From positions 46,512,388-46,576,387 of the forward strand of contig CM056738.1 of NCBI GenBank assembly GCA_029844215.1: a DNA stretch of 64,000 nt, read 5' to 3'. Within the stretch, counting starts at the first letter, position 1. Each line of letters opens with the position of its first letter. Below are positions 45,691 through 57,368 of this stretch, piece after piece. Position numbers and translations under genes: made by a program. Origin of the DNA: Przewalskia tangutica (taxonomy: Eukaryota; Streptophyta; Magnoliopsida; Solanales; Solanaceae). The notes under the pieces are model-generated. The model searched no databases, was not told the DNA's origin, and saw only the letters and a list, made by a program, of their open reading frames with translations.

Positions 45691-46830
45691 TTACTGCAAA
45701 ACATTTGTTGCTGGCCTAGGATTCAATGGTAGATTTGAAAACTTTGAATACCATTTCTTCTTCCTGAACCCTGAGTCTCAACTCTCCCTTCTCCACATCA
45801 ATGAGAGTTCTGCCCGTGGCTAGGAATGGTCTTCCCAAAATAATGGACATGTCCTCGTCTTCCTCCATGTCAATAATGAGGAAGTCCCCTGGGAAGAAGA
45901 ACTTGCCCTACTTGACTAGCACATCTTCCATTTTACCTCGGGGGTGTACCACGGATCGGTCAGCAAGCTGCAGATTAACTGTGGTTGGCTTGGCTTTCCC
46001 TAAACTCAATCTCGTGAATATTGATAGAGGCATAAGATTTATGCTAGCCCCTAAGTCGCAAAGTGCCCTGTTGTAGGTTACTTTTCTAATAGTGTAAGGT
46101 AGGGTGAAACTTCCTGGATCTTTCAATTTATGAGGCAGTTTTTTTTGTAAGATGGCGTTGCACTCCTCTGTCAGCATTACTGTCTCATAATCCGCCAATC
46201 TTCTCTTCTTATCAAGTATCTCCTTCATGAATTTGAAATATGTGGGCATTTGTTCTAACGCCTCAATGAAGGGGATATTGATGTGGAGCTTCTTAAATAC
46301 CTCCAAGAACTTCGAGAACTGTTTGTCTAGGGCTTTCTTTTGGAGTCTTTGAGGGTAAGGAATTTTGTCAGTGTATTCCCTCAAAGGTGTTGGTGGAGCT
46401 TTCTCTACTGTAGGGCGGTCCTCAGTGACCCCCTCCTTTCCTACATCAACTGTCTTCTCACACTCTTTCTCATTCACCACTACTGGTTTGGGAGCAACCT
46501 GCTCCAACTGCTTTCCACTTCTCAACAAAATTGTCTGGCACTGCTCTCTTGGATTAACCTCTGTGTTTCTTGGGAGAGTACCCTACAGTCTGTTATTCGC
46601 CAGTTGTCCCACCTGCGTTTCCAAGTTCCTGAGAGAGGACCTGTCTCGGACATGAACTAATTTTGTGAATTGGTGAGTGTAAGCAGTGCTCTCAGTTCAT
46701 CAGGTTTCTCCTGTTGGGTAGGTGGTCTAAACTGTTGAAAAGATGTAGCCTGATTATGTTCCTGATGGTTCTGGTAACCAACAAAGACAATATGGACACG
46801 CAAGTAGATGCAAAGAATTTTCCTGCCATT
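45690..46830 (-). pseudogene. gag-pro: Athila gag-protease, no polymerase
   Basis: Minus strand from the right: Gag C-terminal words YQNHQEHNQATSFQQFRPP (about 46770), then LRSGKQLEQ, IPYPQRLQKKALDKQFSKFL, LHINIPFIEALEQMP and LTEECNAILQKKLPHKLKDP, and the protease region ALCDLGASINLMPLSIF with LADRSVVHPRGKMEDVLVK. After a stop near 45908 it continues MEEDEDMSIILGRPFLATGR and LIDVEKGELRLRVQEEE. The sequence then turns into a lysine-rich tail and stops without RT. A frameshift lies near 46600. The element would depend on enzymes from another copy. Confidence 0.9.
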
Positions 46831-47620
46831 CTTGACACCCACGAGTACCAATTTTACCTCAATTTTGACTACAATAAGCCTAATTGCACATGGTAATTGA
46901 GATCCAATACAGGCATGGTCTTAACCAACACGAAGATAAAACGGGATTAATTAATCGACACATTAACCACCAGAGAAATTCAATAAGAGCAGGTTTCCAT
47001 ATTTCCTGAGCCTAACAAGATGAGACACGTATGTAGAAACTAACACCTAGGCACACGAAGCCTCTTATCATATTTTTTTTTACTACTCTGGACTCACAAA
47101 CAGCAGGTCCGCCAACATGCTAGCAGGGACGTAAGAATACACGACTTATTGAAACATAGAAGACAAGCTACAACTGACATGAAGGGACCAAAATCTGTAA
47201 ACCAAACTAAACAGAACCACACGACGTTATCCATTCGGCATAGAAGTGTATAGACCACTACAGGACACAGTGAGGATAGGGGGTTATAGAATATATGGCA
47301 AGTCAACTAGTTTAGCATATATCTCATAAATACTCACTTTTATACAACCGTTTACGTGACGAGCATTTAACATATGCAAGCGATTGCTGTAATATTTATA
47401 ATGAGCACAAATAACATAACTCAATTGATCCCATAAACTCAAACAATAGCTACACCATTCAATCACACTGCAAATGCTAGTAAAACACATCGACAATCGC
47501 AGTTGCAAAAATAGCATAAGAAATCATTCATATCAATTTGACACGCGTTTAAGCAGTCATACACAACTCATATTGTACATTAATATCGAACGAAATTCAA
47601 GACGGAAAGGGTGATGAATT
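46831..47620 (-). other. Leader-side part of the minus Ogre-type LTR
   Basis: AT-rich sequence lies between the broken Athila gag and the recognisable Ogre LTR. No ORF is supported, and the border of the LTR and of the two elements was not resolved. It diverges from the plus copy after the shared GTAAATTCAT. Confidence 0.4.
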
Positions 47621-48825
47621 TACCTTCTCTGGGCAGCGAACCGAGGCAGCGCATCAAGTCGTCGATTTACTCGGAGAATGCGATTGTGCGATAGAAAAGA
47701 AATGAAGCTTTGCGAAAATTCTGGTTCTTAATGTCGGATTGCTTTCTCTGGATGGTAAAGTTTTTCCTACGGTAAAGGTATTTCGCTCTGTGGAAATTAA
47801 TCCTTTCTTGGCATTTTCTACTGATTTTTCTTTTTGATCCCATTGCATGTGTAGATTGGTTAGTTTTTATAGCCACCATCTTGGGTTCCAACTTGGTAAG
47901 TTTTTATGCGATTTTCTTTGTGATTTCAGAACTAATTTTGGTAGTTTTGGTACTGAATTGTGGGATTTCAAGGCTGGTTTTTCAATTTTTTGGGGCGAGA
48001 TCTTTTATTATGGAAACTGATTTATGGTCCTTGTTTGCTCGATTTTTGGCATTTATTTTGGTTCCATTTCGGGTGATTTTGAAACGGCTCTTAGTGATGG
48101 ATTATGGCAAGTTTATGAAGATTCTTGGGAGATTTTGGGGTTTGATTTAGGTACGTTTGGAGTAATTAGAGGGGTGGGCGGCTGAGTGTTCTTTTAGGTT
48201 AGAAGTTTTCCTTTTAGGTGTTAGGGAAAAAGATGGGTAATAGAGGCTTGTGGGTATTTGGGCCGGTCATGGGATTTAGGATTTGGGCCTTGGACGAAAA
48301 TTAGAAGGGGAAATAATGTTTGTGGGCTGATGGGTATTGGTTTTTAAGGTTTTGGGTAGTATTTTAAATAGTTTATTTGGCTGGGTAAAAACTGAAGTGT
48401 TTATTTTAATTAGTGGTAAATGAATGAGGTTTAAGTTATTTATTAAAATTGATTTGAGTGTTATTAAAATAATAGATGCAGATATGATATTTTAGGATTG
48501 CTTAATGCTTTTATAAATGCGATGCTATTATTAGAAATATGTACGTATTATCATTTTACGACGTTAAATTAAAATTAGTTTAATAGGAGTTTAAATTGCA
48601 AATAATTATGAAATTTCTTTGAGTATTAATAAATGCGGATGTGATATTTAAGAATGCTTAGGGCATTTATATAAATGTGGTGTCATTATTAAATTGCTCA
48701 TTTATGCATGTATTCATGTTTTATTGTTGTATTTTATTATTATAAATTTGTTAAAATTATTTTTAAAAATTAGTGTAATTTTATAGTTAATGATTGGACG
48801 AGAGGGTCAAAATTGGGTGTCAACA
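47621..48825 (-). mobile_element. Ogre/Tat-type 3' LTR
   Basis: The LTR starts at 48825 (TGTTGACACCCAATTTTGAC on the minus strand), matching 34899 onward. The TATAAAAA complement is at 47864-47871. Downstream on the minus strand is CTGCCTCGGTTCGCTG, as at 36431. The element body lies to the right, so this is the 3' LTR. The right neighbour is a purine tract. Confidence 0.75.
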
Positions 48826-48845
48826 ACTTGTCCCTCTTTGACTGG
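48826..48845 (-). other. Ogre-type polypurine tract
   Basis: Plus-strand ACTTGTCCCTCTTTGACTGG is the complement of a tract with AAAGAGGGACAAGT directly before TGTTGACACCC. Confidence 0.65.
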
Positions 48846-48950
48846 AGATGATGGAAGAGTTTCAGAAAAAGACGTTGACTTATAACCAATTTTGTCTCTA
48901 TCCTAGGAATTAAAGCAAAGATTAAGAAAAAATGGGCAAATGCCGACTCA

Positions 48951-49220
48951 AAAATTGTCCCAGTGTCGAGTTATGACGACACTGGGCTATCGCGGGCTCA
49001 AAATTTATCTCAGTGCCGAGTTATGACGACACTGAGCTATCGCAGGCTTAAAATTTGTCTCAGTGTCGAGTTATGACGACACTGGGCTATCGCGGGCTCA
49101 AAATTTGTCTCAGTGTCGAGTTATGACGACACTGGGCTACCATGGTCAAACACCAAGGAAGGCTGACGCGAACTCAAAATTTGTCCCAGTGTCGAGTTAT
49201 GGCGACATTGGGTCGATGTG
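48951..49220. repeat. 50-bp tandem array of hairpins
   Basis: Five copies (four spaced exactly 50 bp) carry CAGTGTCG-AGTTATGA-CGACACTG, an 8-10-bp perfect or near-perfect stem with an 8-base loop. The first copy is CCCAGTGTCG at 48959-48968 with CGACACTGGG at 48977-48986. A degenerate sixth copy is near 49260. It lies in the 3' untranslated part of the Ogre-type element, about 120 bp from the purine tract. Confidence 0.92.
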
Positions 49221-49412
49221 ATGTTAAAATAAAAATAAACTGGCTTGAATTTGGAAGTGTACCAGTATCGACTTATGATGACGCTAGGCTTATTGGTGTG
49301 GAGGATGTCAGAGAGGGATCGACGCCGAGGCCGCTCGCCATTTGTCAAGGTTGCCCCAATAAATTGCCCCGGCCAGAAGAGAAAAATTCACGCCAGGCTT
49401 CCTCGCCTTCAT
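49221..49412 (-). pseudogene. gag: Ogre-like gag N-terminal fragment
   Basis: The minus-strand ATG at 49412 begins MKARKPGVNFSLLAGAIYWG, resembling the start at 57368. A following frame has SLSDILHTNKPSVIISR against SLNTNKPIIIIS in the other copy. The rest of gag is missing: the sequence passes directly into the 50-bp hairpin array. About 60 codons remain. Confidence 0.65.
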
Positions 49413-49789
49413 GCTAAAGCTTATGAAAACGTTAGTGCATAACTGTTACGACAAAATATGATAAAGCATGGATATACAAGCAATGTGAATCTCAGAGTAG
49501 ATATGTTGGCCTGGTGCGTGCTAACGACGCCGTTGATTACATTCTTGTGTTGATATGATGTTGCAAATGCTGATGTGTCATCCTTGCATGGACGTGTTGC
49601 CGCTGCGAATGCGGATATGTCTCCTTGCTGCAACTGGTCCTTTAACTTGAGGCTCTGTAGACTAAAGCTCAAGAAAAAGTTAGTGCGTAATTGCTAAGAC
49701 AAAATAATAAAACATGAATATATAATAAATGTAATTCTGAGAGTAGAGATATCCCTGATATGTTGATGACATTGTCTTTGGTAGTGGCA
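49413..49789 (-). other. Ogre-like leader
   Basis: This non-coding leader is nearly identical in places to 57370-57765 (ACAAAATATGATAAAGCATG and CCGCTGCGAATGCGGATATG). It connects the gag start with the minisatellite. Confidence 0.65.
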
Positions 49790-50335
49790 TCATTTTCGGA
49801 CGGGCGTCGTTTCGGACTTGGCATCGTTTTCAAAGATGGCATCGTTTTCAGACTTGACATCGTTTTCGGACATGGCGCCGTTTTTGAACTTGGCATCGTT
49901 TTCGGACTTGGCGTCGTTTTCGTACATGGCGTCGTTTTCGGACATGGCATCATTTTCGGACTTGGCGTCATTTTTGGATATGACGTCGTTTTCGGACATG
50001 ACATCGTTTTCGGATGTGGCATTGTTTTCGGACCTGGCGTCGTTTTCGGACCTAGCGTCGTTTCGGACCTGGCGTGGTTTTCGGACATAGCGTCATTTTC
50101 GGACTTGACGTCGTTTTCGGACGTGGCATTGTTTTCGGACCTGGCGTCGTTTTCGGACCTGGCGTTGTTTTCGGACCTGGCGTGGTTTTCGGACATGGCG
50201 TCATTTTCGAACTTGGCGTCGTTTTCGGACCTGGCGTCATTTTTGGACCTGGCGTCATTTTCGAACTTGGCGTCGTTTTCGGACATGGCGTCGTTTACGG
50301 ACCTAGCGTCGTTTTCGGACTTGGCGTCGTTTCCG
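49790..50335. repeat. 18-bp minisatellite, ~30 copies
   Basis: The unit is GGACATGGCGTCGTTTTC, with variants GGACTTGGCATCGTTTTC and GGACCTGGCGTCGTTTTC. Because 18 is a multiple of three, frames on both strands stay open and give repetitive peptides such as FSDLAS and SENDAK. Core words GGCGTCGTT and GGAC are shared with the 28-bp array at 5.1-6.35 kb. It is not a gene. Confidence 0.95.
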
Positions 50336-51130
50336 ACGTACTGTTGATGATGTCATTTTTTATGAAGACATCATTGACAATGATGATGAAGGTGTCATTG
50401 TGTTGATGCTCCCGCCCCTGCGAATTAATGCTTCTGCAAGCTTAAGAAATAATTAGCGCATAACTGTTAAAGTAAAGTGATAAATATATAAAAATGTAGT
50501 TCTGCGGGTAGAGATATCGTCCCTGTATGATGTGTAGGCGCCTATGCATAGAGGTGTCATGACTGTGATGCTCATGTCGCTCTTGCACGGACTTTACTGA
50601 ATGCTATGAATGCTGAGATGATGTCCTTGCACGGACGTAGTGCATTTATGAACCACATAGATTATAATGGTGTTTCCGATCTGGATATTGTGTGTTTGTG
50701 CACCGCATGAGCGGCAATGATGTCGTTGTTTATGCGTTTGTGAACCGCATGGGTTGTGATGACTTGTGACTGCCGATATGCTGGACCTGATTGTTGCTGC
50801 CTTTTCTGTTTCTGCTATGAAGAACCTGCGCTCAAAGAAAACTTGTGAGTTTTTTGGGGGGCGGTTGATTCGCATTGACTTCGCAGTTTTGACTCTTGAT
50901 GCTCCGATGTCTGCTTTGTTTAGACTTATAATCCCTGCCTAGTTTCCTGTCTTGGCTAGCTGTTAATGAAAACATTTATCGTCTGTGACAAAGCGTGTAT
51001 TTAATAAAAGTTTTTATCGGATTATCCAAAATTGTCCCAATTTTAAACGAGTCTTGTAGGGGATTGTTTGTCTACCCTACCAAAAGGGTGTATTTTGTTA
51101 TTTCAAAGCAAGTAGAGAAAAATTTCTAAT
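50336..51130 (-). other. Ogre-like leader, distal part
   Basis: Shared with 6351-6946, including TGCGCTCAAAGAAAACTTGT and a G tract at 50854-50861. No ORF is supported. Confidence 0.55.
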
Positions 51131-51530
51131 GGTGTGACTGAAGCCGATTTAGGCCGCCTACATATCCCCAGGAGGGCATCAGGTCATAACGTAGTTCATT
51201 ACAAGTGAAAAGGGGTTGCAATATTTTTTAAGATGAGACTGAAGCCAATGTAGGCCGCCTACGTATCCCACCAAGGGAATCAGGTCATAATGTAGTTCAA
51301 TTTTACAAATAAAAGGGAGTTGCGATTTATTTTTATTTTTATTTTTATAAAAAAGTGGGACCGAAGCCGATATGGCCGCCTACGTATCCCGCCAAGGGAA
51401 TCAGGTCAAACGTAGTTCAAATTACAAGCAAAAAAGGATTGTGATTTTCTAAAAGTGGGACCGAAGCCGATATAGCCGCCTACGTATCCCACCAAGGGAA
51501 TCAGGTCAGACGTAGTTCACATTACAAAAG
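51131..51530. repeat. ~105-117-bp tandem array, four units
   Basis: Units starting near 51131, 51237, 51354 and 51456 contain GAAGCCGAT, GGCCGCCTACGTATCC, GGGAATCAGGTC and CGTAGTTCA. It is the same family as 6947-7125, which has two units. Confidence 0.9.
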
Positions 51531-51559
51531 AAAAAAGCAAAATATATTAAACTAACTGC

Positions 51560-51717
51560 ATATTTTTTTTTTAGATTTTCGGAGGACCAAGACAGGGGCA
51601 CAAGTCCACTTGTTCAAAATGTCTTCTTGCTCTGCATCTTCGATGGCTGGGTCTTCAGCAGGATCATCCCTTGCAGCACATAGCTAGACAAATGACTCAT
51701 TCAGCGGTTAAACAATC
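51560..51717 (-). pseudogene. gag: Ogre-like gag, C-terminal piece left of the solo LTR
   Basis: This aligns with 7200-7370, sharing the complement of CTTCTTGCTCTGCATC and, on the minus strand, a GAATGAGTCATTT segment equivalent to the ESVIYPS region. It is the continuation of the gag at 55494 across the LTR insertion. No protease follows. Confidence 0.65.
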
Positions 51718-52415
51718 TGTCACGCCCCGAACCCCGGGCCCGTGACTGGTGCCCTACCTGGGCACCCTTCTACCTTAACAACTAAGTAAACTGCGAAAAT
51801 TAAATAACACCTCATTTTTTTTTAAAAACCAACGTACGTACAAGGGCAAAGCCGACAAGGCTTCCATATAATATACATAATCAAAAGACACTACACTGTA
51901 CATAAGTCCAATCCCACATATGAATACGCACTTAGGAGTTAAATCAACTATGACGGACAAGGCCCCGCTGCATCTATAATCGCATAAAAGCTCAGATCAA
52001 GGATCTATACCAAAAGATAAACTCAATGCAGAGAGCTATCCAAAACTCGGCAGGTCCTACACTGCAGATCACCAAATCAAGGCACTAAACTCGGCAGATG
52101 AACGCAGCCCGGGCGAGGTCAAGACGAAGAATGTACCAAGTATGTGAAATCAAAATATCAGAATGAAATCATAATACTATACAAAACAGGAGACATGTAT
52201 GATATCCAACCTACAGTACACAATACATAAACAGTCATATCAAGTCAGGGACGCATGCCCTCAAAGTCATTACTAAAATTATAACCATGGGTCTCACGCC
52301 CACAATATCAATCATGCCCGTGGAATCCTTCCTCACTGTCGGCAGTCCATGATATAATATAACACCAATAGGCATACATGAACACCAAGTCCCACCTGTG
52401 TCCTAAAATCTGTAC

Positions 52416-52690
52416 GGGCCAAGTAGGAAAACGAACCACCAGATCCAGCCTGCATCATAAAACTGACGGGGGCAAGTACGAAAGCCAACTACCAGATTCA
52501 CTGCGCTAACAATCGACGGGGCAAGTACGAAGCTAACTACGAGATCCGACTGCCATGAGATATGACCGGGGCAAGTGTGAAAGCTATCTACCGGAGTCTA
52601 CCGTACCAAATCGTGATAGCCGACGGGGCAAGTACGAAGCCAACTACAGATCCACCGGCTATCAATCGACGGGGCAAGTACGAAGCTAAC
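52416..52690. repeat. LTR-internal array of ~50-60-bp units
   Basis: Five or six units contain GACGGGGCAAGTACGAAGC and AACTACRGATCC. It is related to 8590-9060 but distinct from the arrays at 14.1, 23.7 and 62.1 kb. It starts about 690 bp from the LTR 3' end. Confidence 0.88.
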
Positions 52691-53089
52691 TACGGATCCG
52701 GCTGTGTCACTAAATCTCATGGAGGGCGAATCCATGGAATAACAATATCCCTCGTGGTCGCATGCCCCGAAATCCACATCGTATAAGCATGACCATGGGG
52801 TAATACAAACAAATCCGGGAATCTAACCCGCCTCCTGGTCACATGCCCCGGAATCCCACATCGTATAAGCATGTCCAAGGAGTAATACAAATAATGGAAG
52901 CATATCCGTGGAATCCCACATCACTGTCGGTACGTCCAAGTAACTTACAACAAGACAGCCGGCCCTCCAACCGAGAGTCGCGGCAACGTAATAAAACATA
53001 ATACTTGCACTCAAAGGCTATCACCAGCACATATAGGCAAGTTCATAAAATCTATAGACTTTCATTTTATAAACTCACGGCACTTATAG

Positions 53090-53265
53090 AATAATTCTCA
53101 ATTAAACAAGCCAAAGTACTTATCAAGGCACACATAGAATAATTCTCAATTAAACAAGTCAAGTACTTATCAAGGCACACATAGAATAATTCTCAATTAA
53201 ACAAGTCAAAGTACTTATCAAGGCACACATAGAATAATTCTCAATTAAACAAGCCAAAGTACTAC
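53090..53265. repeat. 47-bp tandem repeat, ~3.5 copies
   Basis: AAGGCACACATAGAATAATT, CTCAATTAAACAAGTCAAAG and TACTTATC recur. It is a shorter, more uniform form of the array at 1-516. Confidence 0.93.
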
Positions 53266-55493
53266 ATACATACATTCTTTTCAAAAGACTCCTTTTTATG
53301 TAAAACCCCAAGATACTAACACCCGTAGTATCAAGGTGTGTCTATTTTTCAAAGTAAGTTACTACACTTTTAGAAAACTCATTTCAAAGCTTGAAATCAA
53401 GTAACTTCAAATTTTCACAATCTAGGCAACTTATGCCCATTAATCAAAATAGACAACTTTCTTAACCTTCCATAAAGCCGTTATAACCAACTTCCCATAA
53501 AGCCGTTATAACCATTTATGGTTTTAGAAATATTCATTCCTTTTATAACCAAGAGACTTATACTTTTAAAACCAAGTATCACATACTTACAAATCAAGTT
53601 CTTAACTTTCAAAATACTTCAAGTCTCTTAATATTTAGAAAACAAGTTTCTTCTACTTTTAAACCTCAAGTAACTCACTCCTTTAACTCCCCTAAAGTCA
53701 TTATAACAACCCTTAGGTTTTGGAACTAAGGCACTAGCCAAAAGGTTTGGAAACCACATCCTTTTCAAGACTCTATGTACTTTAAGTAAAATACCTTCAC
53801 TCTTAAGAATCCAAACTTCACTAAGGCAATGGATTATACAACTTACAATTTAAACATCAAAGTACAATCAAGGAAGTACATAGAACAAATTCTATTTTAG
53901 GCAATCCAAATACAACCAAGGAATGGATCATTTAAGGAGTAGGACATACTTTCTTTATCTTAAGGAATCATGCTAGAAGATGAGATAGTTCACATACCTT
54001 TTCGGCTAAATCCACAAGCTAAGACGAATACGCCGTACGTAGAATTGTCAACCTATAATGGTCACAACATGACTATCAACTTCTAGTCTCTAACATAGAA
54101 TAATACTAAGTATACGGTCTCTTATTCTACGGAAAATCGGGCAGCACTTCCTTTGTTTCTACATACTTTGCCACCTTTTTCAAGGCCGAATACAATAACC
54201 AAACATGCCACATTTAAGGCTCAACATACCAACCAATCAAAGGGGATTACACGCCTTACAATACGTGTAAAATTCCGCCCCACAATTCATACGAAATAGT
54301 TCCATATTTAAAGACATTCTCGGCTATATAAACAACAACTCAAAGTCTTTTCCAATCCTTTTCCAATTCCAAGTTCTAAGGTCTAACATGTTATATAGTC
54401 ATAAACAATTTCAACAACTACAATTTTCTTCTTTATACAATATGCGACGACTTAAACTAATAATCAACTTGAATTGTAATCTTAAGGCTAAACATGCTAG
54501 TTTTCGGATTAGGGTTCCAATAGCCAAAACACTTATCAAACCTCATAATATATAACTCATGCTTGCTAATATCCATAGCTACAACAATAAGTAAACTTTA
54601 ATTGCTAAAACGACAAGATTTATACCTTTACAAGCCCTTAAAAATTCCAAGATTCAAAGTCGCTCCTTAGCAATTCTTAGCTCCTTTCCTTTACGCTCCA
54701 ATCCGCTATTTGAAGCCTTTAGAAGTTCACAACCAACTTCTCTTCCATTTCCAATCCAAACTTGTGAAAATGACTTAGGTTTTCGCCTTGCGACTAACGT
54801 GAAAACATCGTTTTTCCGAAATCTTTCAATTGAGATATCCTTACAATACCCTTAGGGACCTTGGGTTAAAGTATTGTGAATAATGGATCAAAACTACAAA
54901 ATATTTGTGTGGAAAGCTAGGTGAACCCGAGAGCATGTCCATGAAGAACAACAATGTGTGAAATTTTTCTAAGTGTTGGAGACTTAGTCTTGCACTAGTG
55001 TAGTAGTTATAACACAATGGAGGGCTTGTATTAAAACACTTGTGGGCTAGGATGAAGAACAATTAATGTTAAGCCAAGTGGACAAGTTGACAAGTCAACA
55101 ATCTCAAGCTTTGAAGACTTATCTTCCTCGATGGTCAATGACCATTTTACCCTTACCATAATCATCCAAGACCATATGTGGGGGTGCCACGTGTCTCCCT
55201 CTCATTCGTCCATAAAATTATGTAACCCTCGTGGGCCCCACAAAACGTAAAATTCCTCGGGTGGGCCCCACATGACCAAATCCGTAAAAAATAAAATTTC
55301 ATAATGTTAATAAGTTCCATACTCTTCAAATAATGCATTTTGAGAATCTAATTCTCCTCAACGAACATTTTTCCTTTCCGACGTTCGGAAGATTTTCCGT
55401 CGGAAAAACAATTCTTCCTTTCGTACCAATTTCCAAGTCTTGATTCCTTACGTACATTCTCTTTTACATGTCCTGGACTTACGGGGTGTAACA

Positions 55494-57368
55494 CACTCTC
55501 TGGCAAGGAGCATCTCCTTTTTTCTGGCGATTGGTCGATGATTCAACTCTCTTCCCTTTTCGGGCTGGCATAATAGTCCCTTTTAGACTCCTTTCTTCAT
55601 CTTCATCAATCATGTTCACATGGTCGTCTTCATAACCGGGAAAATGGTTATTTTTTACATTAAGAGGAGCATCTTTTAGTTGGATGACTCCCTCTTTGAT
55701 TAACTCCTCTATTCTATCCTTGAGTGTATAGCAATTCTCAACGTCGTGTCCCTCGGCACCGGAATGGTATGCACAATGTTTAGTTTTATTATGCCCTCTG
55801 GAAGTAGGTCTGGGGATATTTATAGGAATCGGTTGGAGTATTCCTGCGGCTTTCAGCTTCTCATGTACTTGGGCTAGAGGTTCGGCCAAAGGTGTATATG
55901 TTTTGGTTGGTTTTCTTTCGGCATCTATGCGGAGTTTGGGTCCGTTTGGTGTACGGGTTCGTGACTGTGGTGAGTATGAGGGATTTGGATATGCTGATTG
56001 GATATGGTAAATAGGATATGGGGTAGCGCAATGCTGATAATACGATTGTGGATTTTGAGGGTTTTGGTTATAGTAGGAAGGTGGTGGGCTTTGATACACT
56101 GGAAGTTGTTCTGGCCTATGCTCCTGAATGACCATGATAGAAGGTGATGCATCTCTTTTCCTCTGTGAGGTACCTCCGATGGAATCTGACTGCATTGTTC
56201 TGCTAGTTGCTTGTAGGGCTGCCTGTTTTAATACCTTCCTCCACAAAGTCGCTCATTCTTACTACTTCTGCAAAACTTCTCCCAATTACACTGATCATCC
56301 TTTCATAATACGTCGCATCCTTTAAGGACTGCATAAACAGGGTGGTCATTTCGTTCTCTGCCATTGGAGGTTGGACCTTTGCTGCTTCTGACTGTCATCT
56401 CATGGCGTATTCCCAGGAAGTTTCTGTGGATTTTTTCTCCAGCTTCATCAGATAAAATCTATCTGGGACCGTGTCAGTGTTGAATCTGAATCTATCCATG
56501 AAATCATACGCCATGGCATTCCAACTGTTCCATTTTCGAGGGTCTTGGCATGTGTACCAATACAGCGTCTCGCCGGTTAGACTCCTGATGAATAGTTTCA
56601 TGATGATTGCATGGTTTTTTTCAACTCTAATCAATTTATGACGTTAGATGAGCTCGAGGATTCCCCTTTCTATCGAACATGTCAAATTTGGGCACCTTAT
56701 ATCCCACAGGTAATTCAACGTCGGGGTGCATACATAAATCTTCATATTATATCCCTTCATCCCCTTTGTTTATCTGAATTCTTTTGAATGCCTCTTTCAC
56801 GCTACGAATTTCTCTTGCCATATTTTTATCGACTCTAGATCAGGTCTGCCTCACCACTTCCTCGTATTGATATGTCTCTTGAGAAAATACGGGCATAATA
56901 AGTGGTTGGGTTTCGGTCGTGTGTGCTAATGGCCTGTACTGTTTGTTAGGACTGGAGATGCGGGTCGTCTGCTTGTATTGGATGGCTTGGAGATTTGGAC
57001 TGAGTGGGGGTGATATAAGTAGGTGGAGGTTGGGATATGTATGTAGTGAATGTATCATTTTGGAGGTTGGCTTGCAAATTGATTGGGCGAGTGGCATTTT
57101 GGTGTGAGCTGGTATGTTGCGGCCTTTGCGGTGAGTTTTGGGGAAGTGGAGGCTCAAGGGCTTGTAATACAATTGCATTTGTCCTTTGCTCCGAGAGTGG
57201 TGCATTCAAGCTAATGATGATGATGGGCTTATTGGTGTTGAGGGATGTTGGGGAGAGTGGACCGACGCTCGAGGCCGCTTCTGTCATTTGTTGGGAATGT
57301 TGGCCCCCCAATAAATTGCCCCGGTTCGCTGTAAGAGAAAAATCCACATTGTGCTCCTGTTCCTGCAT
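55494..57368 (-). pseudogene. gag: Ogre/Tat-type gag
   Basis: The most complete gag of this family here. From the ATG at 57368: MQEQEHNVDFSLTANRGNLL, SLNTNKPIIIISLNAPLSE, then a P/Q-rich segment in a shifted frame. The core is ITGETLYWYT-like (LTGETLYWYTCQDPRKWNSW, frame 56395-56634), with DFMDRFRFNTDTVPDRFYL. The frame 55479-56246 then has GILQPIPINIPRP, CAYHSGAEGHDVENCYTLKD and LIKEGVIQLKDAP. At least three frame breaks occur, near 56.95, 56.7 and 56.3 kb. It would form particles and bind RNA. The C-terminus is interrupted by the solo LTR. Confidence 0.88.

Larger units (their letters stand above)
51718..55493 (-). mobile_element. Tekay-type solo LTR (3776 bp)
   Basis: A complete LTR from TGTCACGCCCC (3' end, 51718) to GGGGTGTAACA (5' start, 55493), with no internal region. 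CAATC at 51713-51717 and CACTC at 55494-55498 match at 4 of 5 bases, as expected for a 5-bp duplication after one mutation. The Ogre-like gag continues on both sides. Solo LTRs form by recombination between the two LTRs of one element. A 47-bp repeat at 53090-53265 and a variable array at 52416-52690 lie inside. Confidence 0.92.

Noticed and set aside
49669..50406. ORFs up to 205 codons encoding SENDAK- or FGLGVV-type repeats
   Set aside because: They are an 18-bp minisatellite in an Ogre-like leader; all frames are repetitive and none has gene context.
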